Shown here piece after piece: positions 43,305-51,992 of a stretch of 64,000 bases of DNA. Source of the stretch: Halocatena marina (GTDB taxonomy: Archaea; Halobacteriota; Halobacteria; Halobacteriales; Haloarculaceae); contig NZ_JALLPK010000001.1 of assembly GCF_023276375.1 (NCBI RefSeq), positions 3,224,001 through 3,288,000 of the forward strand, read 5' to 3'. Each line of letters opens with the position of its first letter. Position 1 is the first letter of the stretch. The position numbers and the translations under genes are program-made. The notes beneath the pieces were generated by a model. It worked only from the letters and a program-made list of their open reading frames with translations, was not told the origin of the DNA and searched no databases.

Positions 43305-45488
43305 TTAGTCGTCAGTCGTGAACTGGCGCGCATATCCGAAGGGTTGATATTTCTCACCGCCTCCCTCGTAGAACTTCTGGAAGAACTCCACGTATTCGAG
43401 ACGGAGGGTCTGTAGACCAGCACTCGTGATACCGAGCACCAGCACGAGCAGGTGACCAATGACGAGGATGATCAACCCTGCAACTGAACCAATGAGGAGA
43501 TCAACTGGGCCAGAGCCGTTGACGAGTCCGGCAAACATCACTTCGTTTGGCGGAATGTCTGCGAGGCTCTTCTTGCTGAAGAAGATGAAGTGATACTCTC
43601 CATGGTGTACATACGCTCCAAAGACGAGGAGGTTGACCACAAACGCCATTCCCGCCTTAGCGAGCAACACTGCGGCGATCCGCGTGTACGAGAGGACGTT
43701 TGCGAACACTTGCAGGAAGACTGCCTCCACGAACTCTGCGACATCAGCTTGGGCGATCAGGACCAGTCCAACGAAGAATGAAATGAGGCCGAGATAGCCA
43801 ACCATCGCTGGGAGTCCCGTGAAGCCGATCGCCACCGGATGAGCGTTGAACACCGAGTTCGATCCGACGAGGAAATCAGGTGCAACACCGAAGGGCGGCG
43901 TGTTGGCGAAGATCCACGCCCACAGGCCGAACATCATCATCAGCCACGAGCCGCTTTCCAAAATCGCGTCACCAACTCCGTGTGAGAGATTCTCGTAGAA
44001 GTCGAACACGTATCCGATGGTCATGTGCGCCATCCCGATCAGCAGACTCACGACGAGCCATAGCTGGGCGTACTCGGCTTCTGCAGGTTGCAGCCCTTTA
44101 TGCAGTGGCGGATGGCCATGCCAGAGGACTTCTCCAAGGATATGCAGTCCGAAGATCTCACCGTAGAGAATACCGAACAGCATCGTGAAGCCACCTGACC
44201 ACAGTGCAATCCCACCAAGGCTCTTTGCGACCCCGTCAAACTTCGTGAAGATGTAGTAGCCAATCGCGGCATACAGCACACCGTACCCGAGATCGCCGAT
44301 CATGAACCCAAACAGCGCGGGGAACGACAGGAATACAATGAACGTTGGGTCAAGCTCAGAGTATTTTGGCCGGTTGATGATCTTGACGAGGGATTCGAAC
44401 GGTTCGACCGGGTCAGGATTGTCTTGCACAACGGGAGGACTGCTGTGACTCATCGACTGGTCGACGCCACCGTCGGAGACGACCTCTTCGCCACCATCGG
44501 TAGTGGCGGCGGCCGGGTCGGGTCCGCCGTGTGTGCCACCAACATCCTCGCGGTCGACGAGGTGTCCCTCCCCGTCGTAAGACGCACGTTCGAGTTCGTC
44601 GACTTCGACGTGGTCGCCGACCACGTCATAGAGTCCCTCAACGAGATCAGCGAAGTGTTCTGTTGGGATCCATCCCTCTGAGACGAACGCATTCTTGGTC
44701 GTCGCAAACGAAAGCGGCGCTTCTTGCTGCTGGACCTCAATCGTGAGCTTCTCTTCGGCTGCGAGGAGGAACGCACCGTATTCCAACCGTTGCTCTTCGA
44801 GCTCATCTTCGACCGTTCTGAGCTTCGATTCGAGCCGTTGGCGGTCGTGTTTCAGTTCCTCGATGTAGTCTTCGGGACTTCCATCCGCGTCGGGAATCTC
44901 GTGGAGCGCAAAGTCCGCGCTAACGAGCACATCTTCGATGTCGTCGGTGCGGGCGAACGCGGCGACGACTTCATCCTCTTCGAACACTTCGTAGGCGCTT
45001 GCGTCTGAACCTGCCAACGCATTATCGACTGCGACCGCATCACCATCTCCAACCGCGACGGAGATCGAATCGTATCCCGACAGTAGGTCGAGATCAATTC
45101 CGAGCGTGGCGAACGGAACCATCGCGTCGATGCGTTCGTTGACCTGACGGAGTTCGTCGTTCAGTTCGTTCCGACGGTCATCGAGTTCGTTGACTGTTTG
45201 TCTGACTGTTTCGAGTTCGCTGTCGAGTGCGTCCTCGGTAACAATACGGTTGGGACCCGCATCCTCGTCGTCAATACCGAGGATGCTCTGCAACGAGCGG
45301 ACAGTGACGAGTTTCTCCGCTGCCTCGTCTGCCCCTTCGATCGGGTCACCAGGATCGAAACCATCCCACCCACCGTCGTAGTCGGTGACGTGCAGCAGGT
45401 TCATGTCGTGGATGGTCTCGATCACCTCATTCATGACTTGTCTGGAGCCGGTCACCGACACCCGGCTCATTCGCTCAGGTCTCAGCAT
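43305..45488 (-). CDS. atpI: A-type ATP synthase subunit I (a subunit)
   Basis: A 727-residue membrane subunit that forms the ion half-channels. Residues 1-330 form a soluble coiled-coil domain (LRPERMSRVSVTGSRQVMNE, DDRRNELNDELRQVNERIDA). Residues about 400-710 carry seven or eight helices, with RIAAVLLAKAGMAFVVN holding the conserved Arg. A Thr/Asp/Gly-rich stretch (ATTDGGEEVVSDGGVDQS) joins the domains. It starts 14 bases inside the end of atpH. Confidence 0.95.
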   Translation of the reverse strand: MLRPERMSRVSVTGSRQVMNEVIETIHDMNLLHVTDYDGGWDGFDPGDPIEGADEAAEKLVTVRSLQSILGIDDEDAGPNRIVTEDALDSELETVRQTVNELDDRRNELNDELRQVNERIDAMVPFATLGIDLDLLSGYDSISVAVGDGDAVAVDNALAGSDASAYEVFEEDEVVAAFARTDDIEDVLVSADFALHEIPDADGSPEDYIEELKHDRQRLESKLRTVEDELEEQRLEYGAFLLAAEEKLTIEVQQQEAPLSFATTKNAFVSEGWIPTEHFADLVEGLYDVVGDHVEVDELERASYDGEGHLVDREDVGGTHGGPDPAAATTDGGEEVVSDGGVDQSMSHSSPPVVQDNPDPVEPFESLVKIINRPKYSELDPTFIVFLSFPALFGFMIGDLGYGVLYAAIGYYIFTKFDGVAKSLGGIALWSGGFTMLFGILYGEIFGLHILGEVLWHGHPPLHKGLQPAEAEYAQLWLVVSLLIGMAHMTIGYVFDFYENLSHGVGDAILESGSWLMMMFGLWAWIFANTPPFGVAPDFLVGSNSVFNAHPVAIGFTGLPAMVGYLGLISFFVGLVLIAQADVAEFVEAVFLQVFANVLSYTRIAAVLLAKAGMAFVVNLLVFGAYVHHGEYHFIFFSKKSLADIPPNEVMFAGLVNGSGPVDLLIGSVAGLIILVIGHLLVLVLGITSAGLQTLRLEYVEFFQKFYEGGGEKYQPFGYARQFTTDD

Positions 45489-45807
45489 TGACGGTCTCCT
45501 CGAACGTCGCGAGGATCTCCTCGATCACCTCGTCCTCGCGCTCGTTTGCGTGCGTTTCGAGATTGTCACGTTCTGCTTCGCCCTGTTCGAGGATCGATTG
45601 GCGTTCTGCCTCGATCTCCGAGCGGGCTTCACTGAGACGTTCCTCGGCCAACGCATCTGCGTCCTGATTGGCTTCCGAGCGAATCTCGTCAGCACGTTCG
45701 TGAGCCTCCGCAATGATCTCGTCGCGGTCGTCTTCCGCTTCGGCGACGATCTCGTCGGCATCAACCTCGGCTTCCTTGATTCGATCCAGAACCTCGGGTC
45801 TCGCCAT
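45475..45807 (-). CDS. atpH: A-type ATP synthase subunit H
   Basis: A 110-residue highly charged, almost wholly coiled-coil protein (DEIVAEAEDDRDEIIAEA, RADEIRSEANQDADALAEER), the second helix of the peripheral stalk that pairs with subunit E. First gene of the operon; it overlaps atpI by 14 bases. Its promoter must lie in the 45808-45900 region. Confidence 0.93.
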   Translation of the reverse strand: MARPEVLDRIKEAEVDADEIVAEAEDDRDEIIAEAHERADEIRSEANQDADALAEERLSEARSEIEAERQSILEQGEAERDNLETHANEREDEVIEEILATFEETVNAET

Positions 45808-45922
45808 ATTTATATCGTTTCGAGATTAGACAAGCGGCTATTTGGTAGTTGCGAAGTGGATTGTACAACCGCAGCAGTAACGGATTTAGCTGTGATGAAA
45901 CGGGGAGTCGACCAACTCGATT

Positions 45923-46102
45923 CTATACTCCGGAAGATCGTCCGCGGTGTCGAAACACGTGCTCTCTGACGGTGTCAAAGTCATCATCGAAGGAGTACAG
46001 ATGCTCACTGTCCGTTCGGTGCACGTGTGCGACGATTACTCCATTAATCAGTGAAAGGGCTTTATCTGTCCGAAGCAGGGAGCGGTCGGTGTCGAAATCG
46101 CT
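45923..46102 (-). pseudogene. C-terminal fragment of a PIN-domain (VapC-like) protein
   Basis: On the minus strand this frame reads FDTDRSLLRTDKALSLINGV and IVAHVHRTDSEHLYSFDDDF, followed by FDTVREHVFRHRGRSSGV and a stop. The pattern DxSLIxxxIVAHxxxxDSEHLYSFDDDFD is that of the C-terminal half of haloarchaeal VapC proteins, with the acidic DDDFD motif. A stop at 46103-46105 lies directly upstream and no N-terminal half with the first catalytic Asp is seen. It appears to be a decayed toxin gene. Confidence 0.6.
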
Positions 46103-46297
46103 CTACTGTCGAGCTGAACGGTATTAACGTGATTAGCTGCTCAATACAGCAGACGAGAGCTGTTCAAACAGAGTATCCGAGCCGAATGACTAGCTTGAGT
46201 TGGACTGCATTCCCTCGATTTGAGTGGTGAGGTCGACCATTGGTCATCCAGACCATCAATCCGCAGTATTATGCCACAGTGGCGCCAATCACATCCA

Positions 46298-46948
46298 ATG
46301 GGATTCCTCGAAGACAAGGCTCGTGCGCGTGTTTTCTACAAGTATCTCTCGAAGGTGTACGACGAGGTAAACGCATTCATCTGGACCGAAGAGATGCGCA
46401 CTGAGGCCATCGAACTGGTTGGAATCGAATCCGACGATCGGGTGCTCGATGTCGGCTGTGGGACGGGATTTGCGACCGAAGGGCTGCTCGAACACACCGA
46501 GAATCTTCACGGCATTGATCAGAGCATCCATCAGCTCGAAAAAGCGTGGGACAAGTTCGGGACGCAGGGACCCGTCCAGTTCTATCGCAGTGACGCTGAA
46601 CGGCTCCCGTTCGAGGACGATACGTTCGATGTGGTCTGGTCGTCCGGCTCGATCGAGTATTGGCCAAATCCGGTCGATACACTCCGTGAATGTCGTCGGG
46701 TCGCAAAGCCAGACGGGAAAGTGCTCATCGTCGGTCCCAACTATCCGAAGCGGACGCTGTTCCAGAAGTTCGCCGATGCGATGATGCTCTTTTACGACGA
46801 GACCGAAGCCGACCGAATGTTCAAGGAAGCTGGTTTCTCTGAGTTCGAACACCATCTCATGGGACCACCACACAGCCCCGAGATTGCGATTACCACGCTC
46901 GCTTACCTCCCAGAGTGCGTAGAGCGAACGCCCAAAACAGCGCCTTGA
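46298..46948 (+). CDS. Methyltransferase, MPBQ/MSBQ-like (quinone type)
   Basis: A 216-residue class I methyltransferase. Motif I is VLDVGCGTGFATEGLL, followed by LHGIDQSIHQLEKA, RLPFEDDTFDVVWSSGSIEYWPNP and ECRRVAKPDGKVLIVGPNYP, a pattern that I recall from haloarchaeal proteins annotated as methyl-phytylbenzoquinone methyltransferase-like. A role in respiratory quinone (menaquinone) modification is a reasonable guess. ATG 46298 (MGFLEDKARARVFYKYLS) matches the usual start; ATG 46271 would add nine residues. Confidence 0.85.
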   Translation: MGFLEDKARARVFYKYLSKVYDEVNAFIWTEEMRTEAIELVGIESDDRVLDVGCGTGFATEGLLEHTENLHGIDQSIHQLEKAWDKFGTQGPVQFYRSDAERLPFEDDTFDVVWSSGSIEYWPNPVDTLRECRRVAKPDGKVLIVGPNYPKRTLFQKFADAMMLFYDETEADRMFKEAGFSEFEHHLMGPPHSPEIAITTLAYLPECVERTPKTAP

Positions 46949-46976
46949 GCCGGCGTTTCGATTGGTTCTGGTCGAT

Positions 46977-47435
46977 CTAATGTGCTCGTATTTCGAGTGT
47001 CGCCAGTGCTTGGTCGCCCGTATACAACTGGATCGAGAGCACCGCCCCGGCCTGAAACTGCGTGTTCGTACTCGCAAGCCGGACGCTCGCTGATTGTCCA
47101 CCAACCCATTGACCGGTGTAGGCGCTGTTGAACGGGCCAGTCGGTCCACTCATGAAACCCTTGGCGGCGAAAAATGGCACCGGTGGTTGATGAGCGATCG
47201 GCTCACCGTCAACAGCGATACGGAGTCGGAGTGAAGACGGATCAAGCGCCGCACCGCCACGGTGCGTGAGCGTGATCGTCTGGGTCGTACTGTCGGCGTT
47301 AGCTGTGAACGTCGCTCGTGTTGGTTCATCCAGTGAGACGTCGAAGACAGTGAGACCAACCGTCCCCGCCGCAACGAGCGTGATGACGATGAGTAAGACG
47401 GTTGCAACGACGGGTGAGACGGCACGGTCCGACAC
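46977..47435 (-). CDS. Type IV pilin N-terminal-domain protein
   Basis: A 152-residue pilin-like protein. The N-terminus MSDRAVSPVVATVLLIVITL with its hydrophobic segment is the archaeal pilin class III signal (DUF1628 type), cut by PibD ahead of the hydrophobic run. The rest is a beta-rich domain (TITLTHRGGAALDPSSLRLR, GAVLSIQLYTGDQALATLEI). The protein is either an adhesive pilin or a surface subunit. It is convergent with the methyltransferase by 28 bases. Confidence 0.9.
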   Translation of the reverse strand: MSDRAVSPVVATVLLIVITLVAAGTVGLTVFDVSLDEPTRATFTANADSTTQTITLTHRGGAALDPSSLRLRIAVDGEPIAHQPPVPFFAAKGFMSGPTGPFNSAYTGQWVGGQSASVRLASTNTQFQAGAVLSIQLYTGDQALATLEIRAH

Positions 47436-47526
47436 GCGACGGTCTGGTCTCTCGATGCTATATAAAATTCAGTGTCAATCGATGAAGATCCCGTTTCCCC
47501 GCGTTACCGGCATCACTAAGGACGGG

Positions 47527-48786
47527 TCAGAAGAGTATGTTCCCCAGTTGTTGCCATTTATTCTGTCCTTCCTCACGAACCGATAGTCCCGATTTTGGCG
47601 GTCCCATGGGCTTTCCAACAGTCACGGAGACCGTTTCGCCGTCAACGGTCGCGTTGATCGTGGACCCGTTGGGTGGCTGGAGCATGTGCAGTTCGCCGTC
47701 TTCGGTGGTACCGACTGTCTCTCCATCGACGGTGATGGTGCCGTTGGGTTCCGCATCCGTTTCCGGATCGTTCACGCGGACGATCATATAGCCGCCGGTG
47801 TAGGTAGTGTTGGTCTCAAGGGTAAATGGGCCGCTTGTGTTCTGTGGGCCGCGTACGGTGTGTTTGTCGCTGATTAATATTTTCTGATGTTCAGAGAAGA
47901 TATTCTCCGATGAATGATCAACCATAGACATGAATCCTCCACCACGTCCACGGAATACATAGTGACTCATTCCCGGTAATAATGCTGTGTCATCTGCGTC
48001 AATAGATGGATACGATTCGTTGATGATTTTATTTGCCTTATCCTTGCTAATGGAGCCAGTGGTGTTTGGTCCTGCTTTGGCATCAGAGAGATATGCTTCT
48101 CGAATATACTGCCCATCATGGATCGTTGCAAGGACGACACCTCGATCAGATGTTCGAACAAAAAACTGCTTTGGGGAACTAGGATCACCGTTTAAGGTAG
48201 ACTGAGCAATGGGTCGGACAAATCCAATAAGCGGGGTGAGTTCCATCTTAAGTTGTTGTGCCCGATTTGCACTTTCACTCTGCTGTGGCGTACGAAGAAT
48301 GTACTCGGCGAACACACGGATTTGATATGCTTCGGCAGAGATTGCCGCGAGTTCACGAAGAAACGCCTGTGCCGACAGTGTGCCGTCATTGTAATTCTTG
48401 ATAGCTTCCTTCTGGCGTGTTTGCAGTTCGACAGTTTGATTTTCAGCCTGATCCAATGCGCTGTTGATAACTTCTTGACGGTCAGAGGCGTTTTTGAGGG
48501 TAGCATCAAACGATTTGATACGGTGTCTCCGGTTGTAATTGCTTCCGTCGAAGGCAACCGCTCCACTAACATCAAGCGTAACAGTCTCTATCCCAGTTTC
48601 GTTGATCTGGGTCGAATTAATTGCCAGATGTGATACCGAATTGTTGATCGGACGTTTGATCGTCCCCGGCGAGACTGTCCCGGACCCCGACGCCGTTGGG
48701 GTGTTTGTCTCAGTCGCCGATAAGGGAACGCCCGCGATGGGGGCAAGAACGAGCGCACACGCGAGGAGAAGGTGCGGAGAGCGCAT
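47527..48786 (-). CDS. Secreted haloarchaeal protein (DUF7096/DUF7094-like)
   Basis: A 419-residue protein with a signal peptide (MRSPHLLLACALVLAPIAGV), a Thr/Ser/Asn-rich region (TPTASGSGTVSPG), a helical part (about residues 85-200) and a C-terminal beta domain (about 300-400, VRVNDPETDAEPNGTITVDG and TINATVDGETVSVTVGK). Numerous N-x-S/T sites suggest N-glycosylation. I recall haloarchaeal relatives in the DUF7096/DUF7094 group without known function. It is divergent from the HTH sensor gene at 48996, with which it may act as a pair. Confidence 0.75.
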   Translation of the reverse strand: MRSPHLLLACALVLAPIAGVPLSATETNTPTASGSGTVSPGTIKRPINNSVSHLAINSTQINETGIETVTLDVSGAVAFDGSNYNRRHRIKSFDATLKNASDRQEVINSALDQAENQTVELQTRQKEAIKNYNDGTLSAQAFLRELAAISAEAYQIRVFAEYILRTPQQSESANRAQQLKMELTPLIGFVRPIAQSTLNGDPSSPKQFFVRTSDRGVVLATIHDGQYIREAYLSDAKAGPNTTGSISKDKANKIINESYPSIDADDTALLPGMSHYVFRGRGGGFMSMVDHSSENIFSEHQKILISDKHTVRGPQNTSGPFTLETNTTYTGGYMIVRVNDPETDAEPNGTITVDGETVGTTEDGELHMLQPPNGSTINATVDGETVSVTVGKPMGPPKSGLSVREEGQNKWQQLGNILF

Positions 48787-48995
48787 TAGGAAGGTGTAGA
48801 ATAGGCTGGAACAAAAACCTCATGAGACATAGTTGATCAGTGTTAACACACTGTTTGTGTCTCCGATTGTCTCGAATATTTCCCACAGACACCCCCAGAG
48901 TGGGGTTTCAGCACTGTTCACTGCATTTGTCAGTGTGGCACACTCAGGAAAGACCGACAGTAAGTGTTTTCCTACCGGAGCAATCACAAGATGGT
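48787..48995. other. Divergent promoter region of the secreted-protein/regulator pair
   Basis: 209 bases between the two divergent genes; A/T-rich boxes on both strands (for instance TAAACACA-like at 48842-48850). No gene seen. Confidence 0.3.
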
Positions 48996-50180
48996 ATGCG
49001 GACCGGGGTTATCCTTGCCCTCCTCATAGCGGTCTGTGTCCTCTTTACCGTCCACGGAAGCACTGCTCCGGTCGATGCTACATCGTCTTCTGTCGTGAAC
49101 GGGTCGGAGACAGTAATCGAAATCCAACTCCAGTCGGATGGAGACGCCAATATCTCTGTCGAGACGGTCATCCCGCTTCGAGATGCAAACGACACAGCGG
49201 GATTCAATCAAACAAAGGAGGATTTTAGGGCAGGGGGTTTTGAAGGAGAAACCATCGATGTGTTTCGCCAAGCAGCCGCGGCATCGGACGACGAAACGAA
49301 TCGATCGATGGTTATCGATAACGAGAGTGTTAGTAGAACTGCATACATCGAAGAAGATGCCGGAAAGTACGTTCTCGAATTCACGTGGTTGAACTTCGCA
49401 AACCGAACCGTAACGGAAGAAGGAATTATTCTCAAAACGAATGATTCCTTCAGGACGGCTCAAGGAACATGGTTATCGGTACTGGGATCGAACCAATCGC
49501 TCGCTATCCGTGGGCCAGAAGGGTATCAACTTATTGACTCTCAACAGAAGATTGAAAATAGGTATATCGTCTGGTCCGGCCCTCGGTCGTTTACTCAAGG
49601 AGACTTTGCCATCACGTACGCCGATTATCGAATTCCCCAGTCGACGCCATCACCAAACGGACCGTTCGAATTCGATATTCTGTCCAACCCTGTTATTGGA
49701 CTATCGATGATCATTGCACTCGTTGCGATCATCTCGGTCGGTGTTTTTGCGTTCTCACGGCGTGACGGATTGTTGCGGCGCGTGACGACCGATGGAGGCG
49801 TGGGGATGCGCAGTACGAACGCGTACGAACCATCACCCACTCCAGACAGTGATATCGATCAAAGCGACAGCACCGAAGCTGATACAGACACCGATGTCGC
49901 CAGTACAGACACCGACACTGACGACGATTCCGCGTCCGGTGAGAACGGAATTGATGTCGAGCTACTGAGCGATGAGGAGCGAGTCGAACGGTTGCTGGAG
50001 GAACGCGGTGGGCGGATGAAGCAGGCGAATATCGTTCGAGAGACGGATTGGTCGAATGCAAAAGTCTCACAACTACTGTCAGCAATGGATGAGGATGGTC
50101 GCATCGAGAAGCTCCGCATCGGGCGCGAGAACCTAATCAGTCTCTCTAACCACGGCGAGAACGATCAAAATAGTTCCTAA
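48996..50180 (+). CDS. Membrane-anchored winged-helix regulator with extracellular domain
   Basis: A 394-residue protein. A signal/anchor (about residues 1-24, MRTGVILALLIAVCVLF), an extracellular beta domain (about 25-225, VIEIQLQSDGDANISVET, GGFEGETIDVFRQ; DUF7345-like), a membrane helix (about 229-253, PVIGLSMIIALVAIISVGVF), an acidic Thr/Asp-rich cytoplasmic linker (SDSTEADTDTDVAST) and a C-terminal winged helix (about 330-385, EERVERLLEERGGRMKQANI, ETDWSNAKVSQLLSAMDEDG). This is a one-component sensor with DNA-binding domain inside the cell. The signal and target genes are unknown. Confidence 0.85.
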   Translation: MRTGVILALLIAVCVLFTVHGSTAPVDATSSSVVNGSETVIEIQLQSDGDANISVETVIPLRDANDTAGFNQTKEDFRAGGFEGETIDVFRQAAAASDDETNRSMVIDNESVSRTAYIEEDAGKYVLEFTWLNFANRTVTEEGIILKTNDSFRTAQGTWLSVLGSNQSLAIRGPEGYQLIDSQQKIENRYIVWSGPRSFTQGDFAITYADYRIPQSTPSPNGPFEFDILSNPVIGLSMIIALVAIISVGVFAFSRRDGLLRRVTTDGGVGMRSTNAYEPSPTPDSDIDQSDSTEADTDTDVASTDTDTDDDSASGENGIDVELLSDEERVERLLEERGGRMKQANIVRETDWSNAKVSQLLSAMDEDGRIEKLRIGRENLISLSNHGENDQNSS

Positions 50181-50217
50181 ACGTTTAACACGAAACGGAA
50201 GGGAGTACTGGGTGTCT

Positions 50218-51009
50218 ATGAAGATACTCGTCACCGTCAAGGAGGTGGCCGAGGCCGAAGATGAATTTGAAATCGACGGTCTCGATATCGATGAACGCTA
50301 TCTGGAATACGACCTCAACGAATGGGACGAGTACGCCATTGAAGAGGCCGTCCAGATCAAAGAGAGCGGGGACTGCGAGGTCGTTTCTGTTACGATCGGT
50401 CCTGAGCGGTCCGAAGAAACCATTCGCATGGCACTCGCAAAGGGTGTCGACCGTGCTATTCGCGTCTGGGACGACGATCTCGCGTCGGCAGAGATGATCG
50501 ACATCGGTACGAAAGCCGATATTCTCGCGTCAATCGTCGAGGAAGAGGACCCAGACCTTGTACTGACTGGCGTCCAAGCCAACGACGACAGTTTCGGTGC
50601 GACTGGTGTCGCACTCGCCGAAACGATCGGCTTCGAATGGGGTGCGGTTGTCAACGCGCTCGATCTCGATCGTGATGACGGAGTTGCCCACGTCCGACGT
50701 GAACTCGAAGGTGGTATCGAGGAACTGACAGACATTGAGATACCAGCTGTTCTGACGATCCAGACAGGAATCAACGAACCGCGGTACGCCAGTCTCCGGG
50801 GCATTCGGCAGGCACAGAGAAAGCCACTCGACGTGAGTACGCTCTCTGATCTTGGACTGGGCGAAGATGTTCTCGAAACACCCGTCAGTCGCACTGCGAT
50901 GTACGAACCCGAAAGCGAGGGCGAGGCCGTCGTTTTCGACGGGAATCCCGAAGAGAGCGCCACACAACTCGCTGATCTCCTACGAGATAAAGGGGTGGTC
51001 GAAGGATGA
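50218..51009 (+). CDS. etfB: Electron transfer flavoprotein, beta subunit
   Basis: A 263-residue ETF beta/FixA subunit. MKILVTVKEVAEAEDEFEID and EYDLNEWDEYAIEEAVQIKE at the N-terminus and VVSVTIGP, LVLTGVQANDDSFGATGVAL are family blocks; it would bind AMP or a second FAD. ATG 50218 is preferred to the GTG two codons upstream. It overlaps the alpha gene by four bases. No ETF:quinone oxidoreductase gene is next to it. Confidence 0.94.
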   Translation: MKILVTVKEVAEAEDEFEIDGLDIDERYLEYDLNEWDEYAIEEAVQIKESGDCEVVSVTIGPERSEETIRMALAKGVDRAIRVWDDDLASAEMIDIGTKADILASIVEEEDPDLVLTGVQANDDSFGATGVALAETIGFEWGAVVNALDLDRDDGVAHVRRELEGGIEELTDIEIPAVLTIQTGINEPRYASLRGIRQAQRKPLDVSTLSDLGLGEDVLETPVSRTAMYEPESEGEAVVFDGNPEESATQLADLLRDKGVVEG

Positions 51010-51971
51010 GCGGCGATGTACTCGCCATCACCGAGCACCGACAAGGAGAACTCCGTGATGTGAGCTTCGAGCTTATCACTGCTGGCCGACAGCTCGCGGA
51101 CGATCAGGGCGGCGATCTCCATCTCGCTGTTATCGGTGGCGACGTCGATACCTTCGCATCAGAGCTGAACAGAGAGAGTGTCGACACCATCTTCACAGTC
51201 GCAGCGGGAGAGGAGTTCAACCACGACACGTACACGCAGATCACAGAGCAGCTCTATGCCGAAGTCGAACCCGACGCGCTGTTGCTCCCGAACTCCGTCA
51301 ACGGACTCGATTACGCACCCGCCATCGCCGGTCGTCTCGACGTTCCCCTCGTCACCGACGCTATCTCGCTCTCGCGTGCTGATGGAACGCTGGAAGTAGC
51401 ACGCGAAATGTACGGCTCGAAGGTAGAGACGACCGTTACTGTCGATGCTGATACCGCCGCAGTGAGCATCCGCCCGGCCGAATGGGAAATCACCGAAGGA
51501 GAGGGACAGGGCGATGCCGAGGTCCGCAGCTTCGACGCCGACATCGACGAAAGCGCCGTCAAATCGACTGTAACCGGCTTCGAGGAAGTCGCAGGCGGCG
51601 ATGTCGACATCTCCGAGGCGAACTTCCTCGTCTCGATCGGACGTGGTATCGAAGAGGAAGACAATCTTCCGCTTATCAAAGATCTTGTCGAAGCGACCGA
51701 CGCCACGCTTTCTTCCTCACGGCCGATCGTCGACAACGGCTGGCTGCCGAAAAACCGACAGGTTGGCCAGTCGGGGAAAGTCGTGACACCGGACGTGTAT
51801 CTTGCGATCGGAATTTCAGGAGCAGTCCAGCACGTCGCTGGGATGAAAGGATCTGATACGATTGTCGCAATCAACACCGATTCAAACGCGCCGATCATGG
51901 ATCTCGCCGACTACGCCATCGTCGATGATCTCTTCGATGTCGTTCCGCAACTCATCGAAGCGTTCGAGTAA
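51006..51971 (+). CDS. etfA: Electron transfer flavoprotein, alpha subunit
   Basis: A 321-residue ETF alpha/FixB subunit. The C-terminal FAD domain has LSSSRPIVDNGWLPKNRQVG, SGKVVTPDVYLAIGISGAVQ and HVAGMKGSDTIVAINTD, the family signature. It carries electrons from acyl-CoA or other dehydrogenases to the respiratory chain. Four-base overlap with the beta subunit shows translational coupling. Convergent with the DASS transporter. Confidence 0.95.
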   Translation: MSGDVLAITEHRQGELRDVSFELITAGRQLADDQGGDLHLAVIGGDVDTFASELNRESVDTIFTVAAGEEFNHDTYTQITEQLYAEVEPDALLLPNSVNGLDYAPAIAGRLDVPLVTDAISLSRADGTLEVAREMYGSKVETTVTVDADTAAVSIRPAEWEITEGEGQGDAEVRSFDADIDESAVKSTVTGFEEVAGGDVDISEANFLVSIGRGIEEEDNLPLIKDLVEATDATLSSSRPIVDNGWLPKNRQVGQSGKVVTPDVYLAIGISGAVQHVAGMKGSDTIVAINTDSNAPIMDLADYAIVDDLFDVVPQLIEAFE

Positions 51972-51992
51972 CGCAGCTACCGTCTTTATTCT

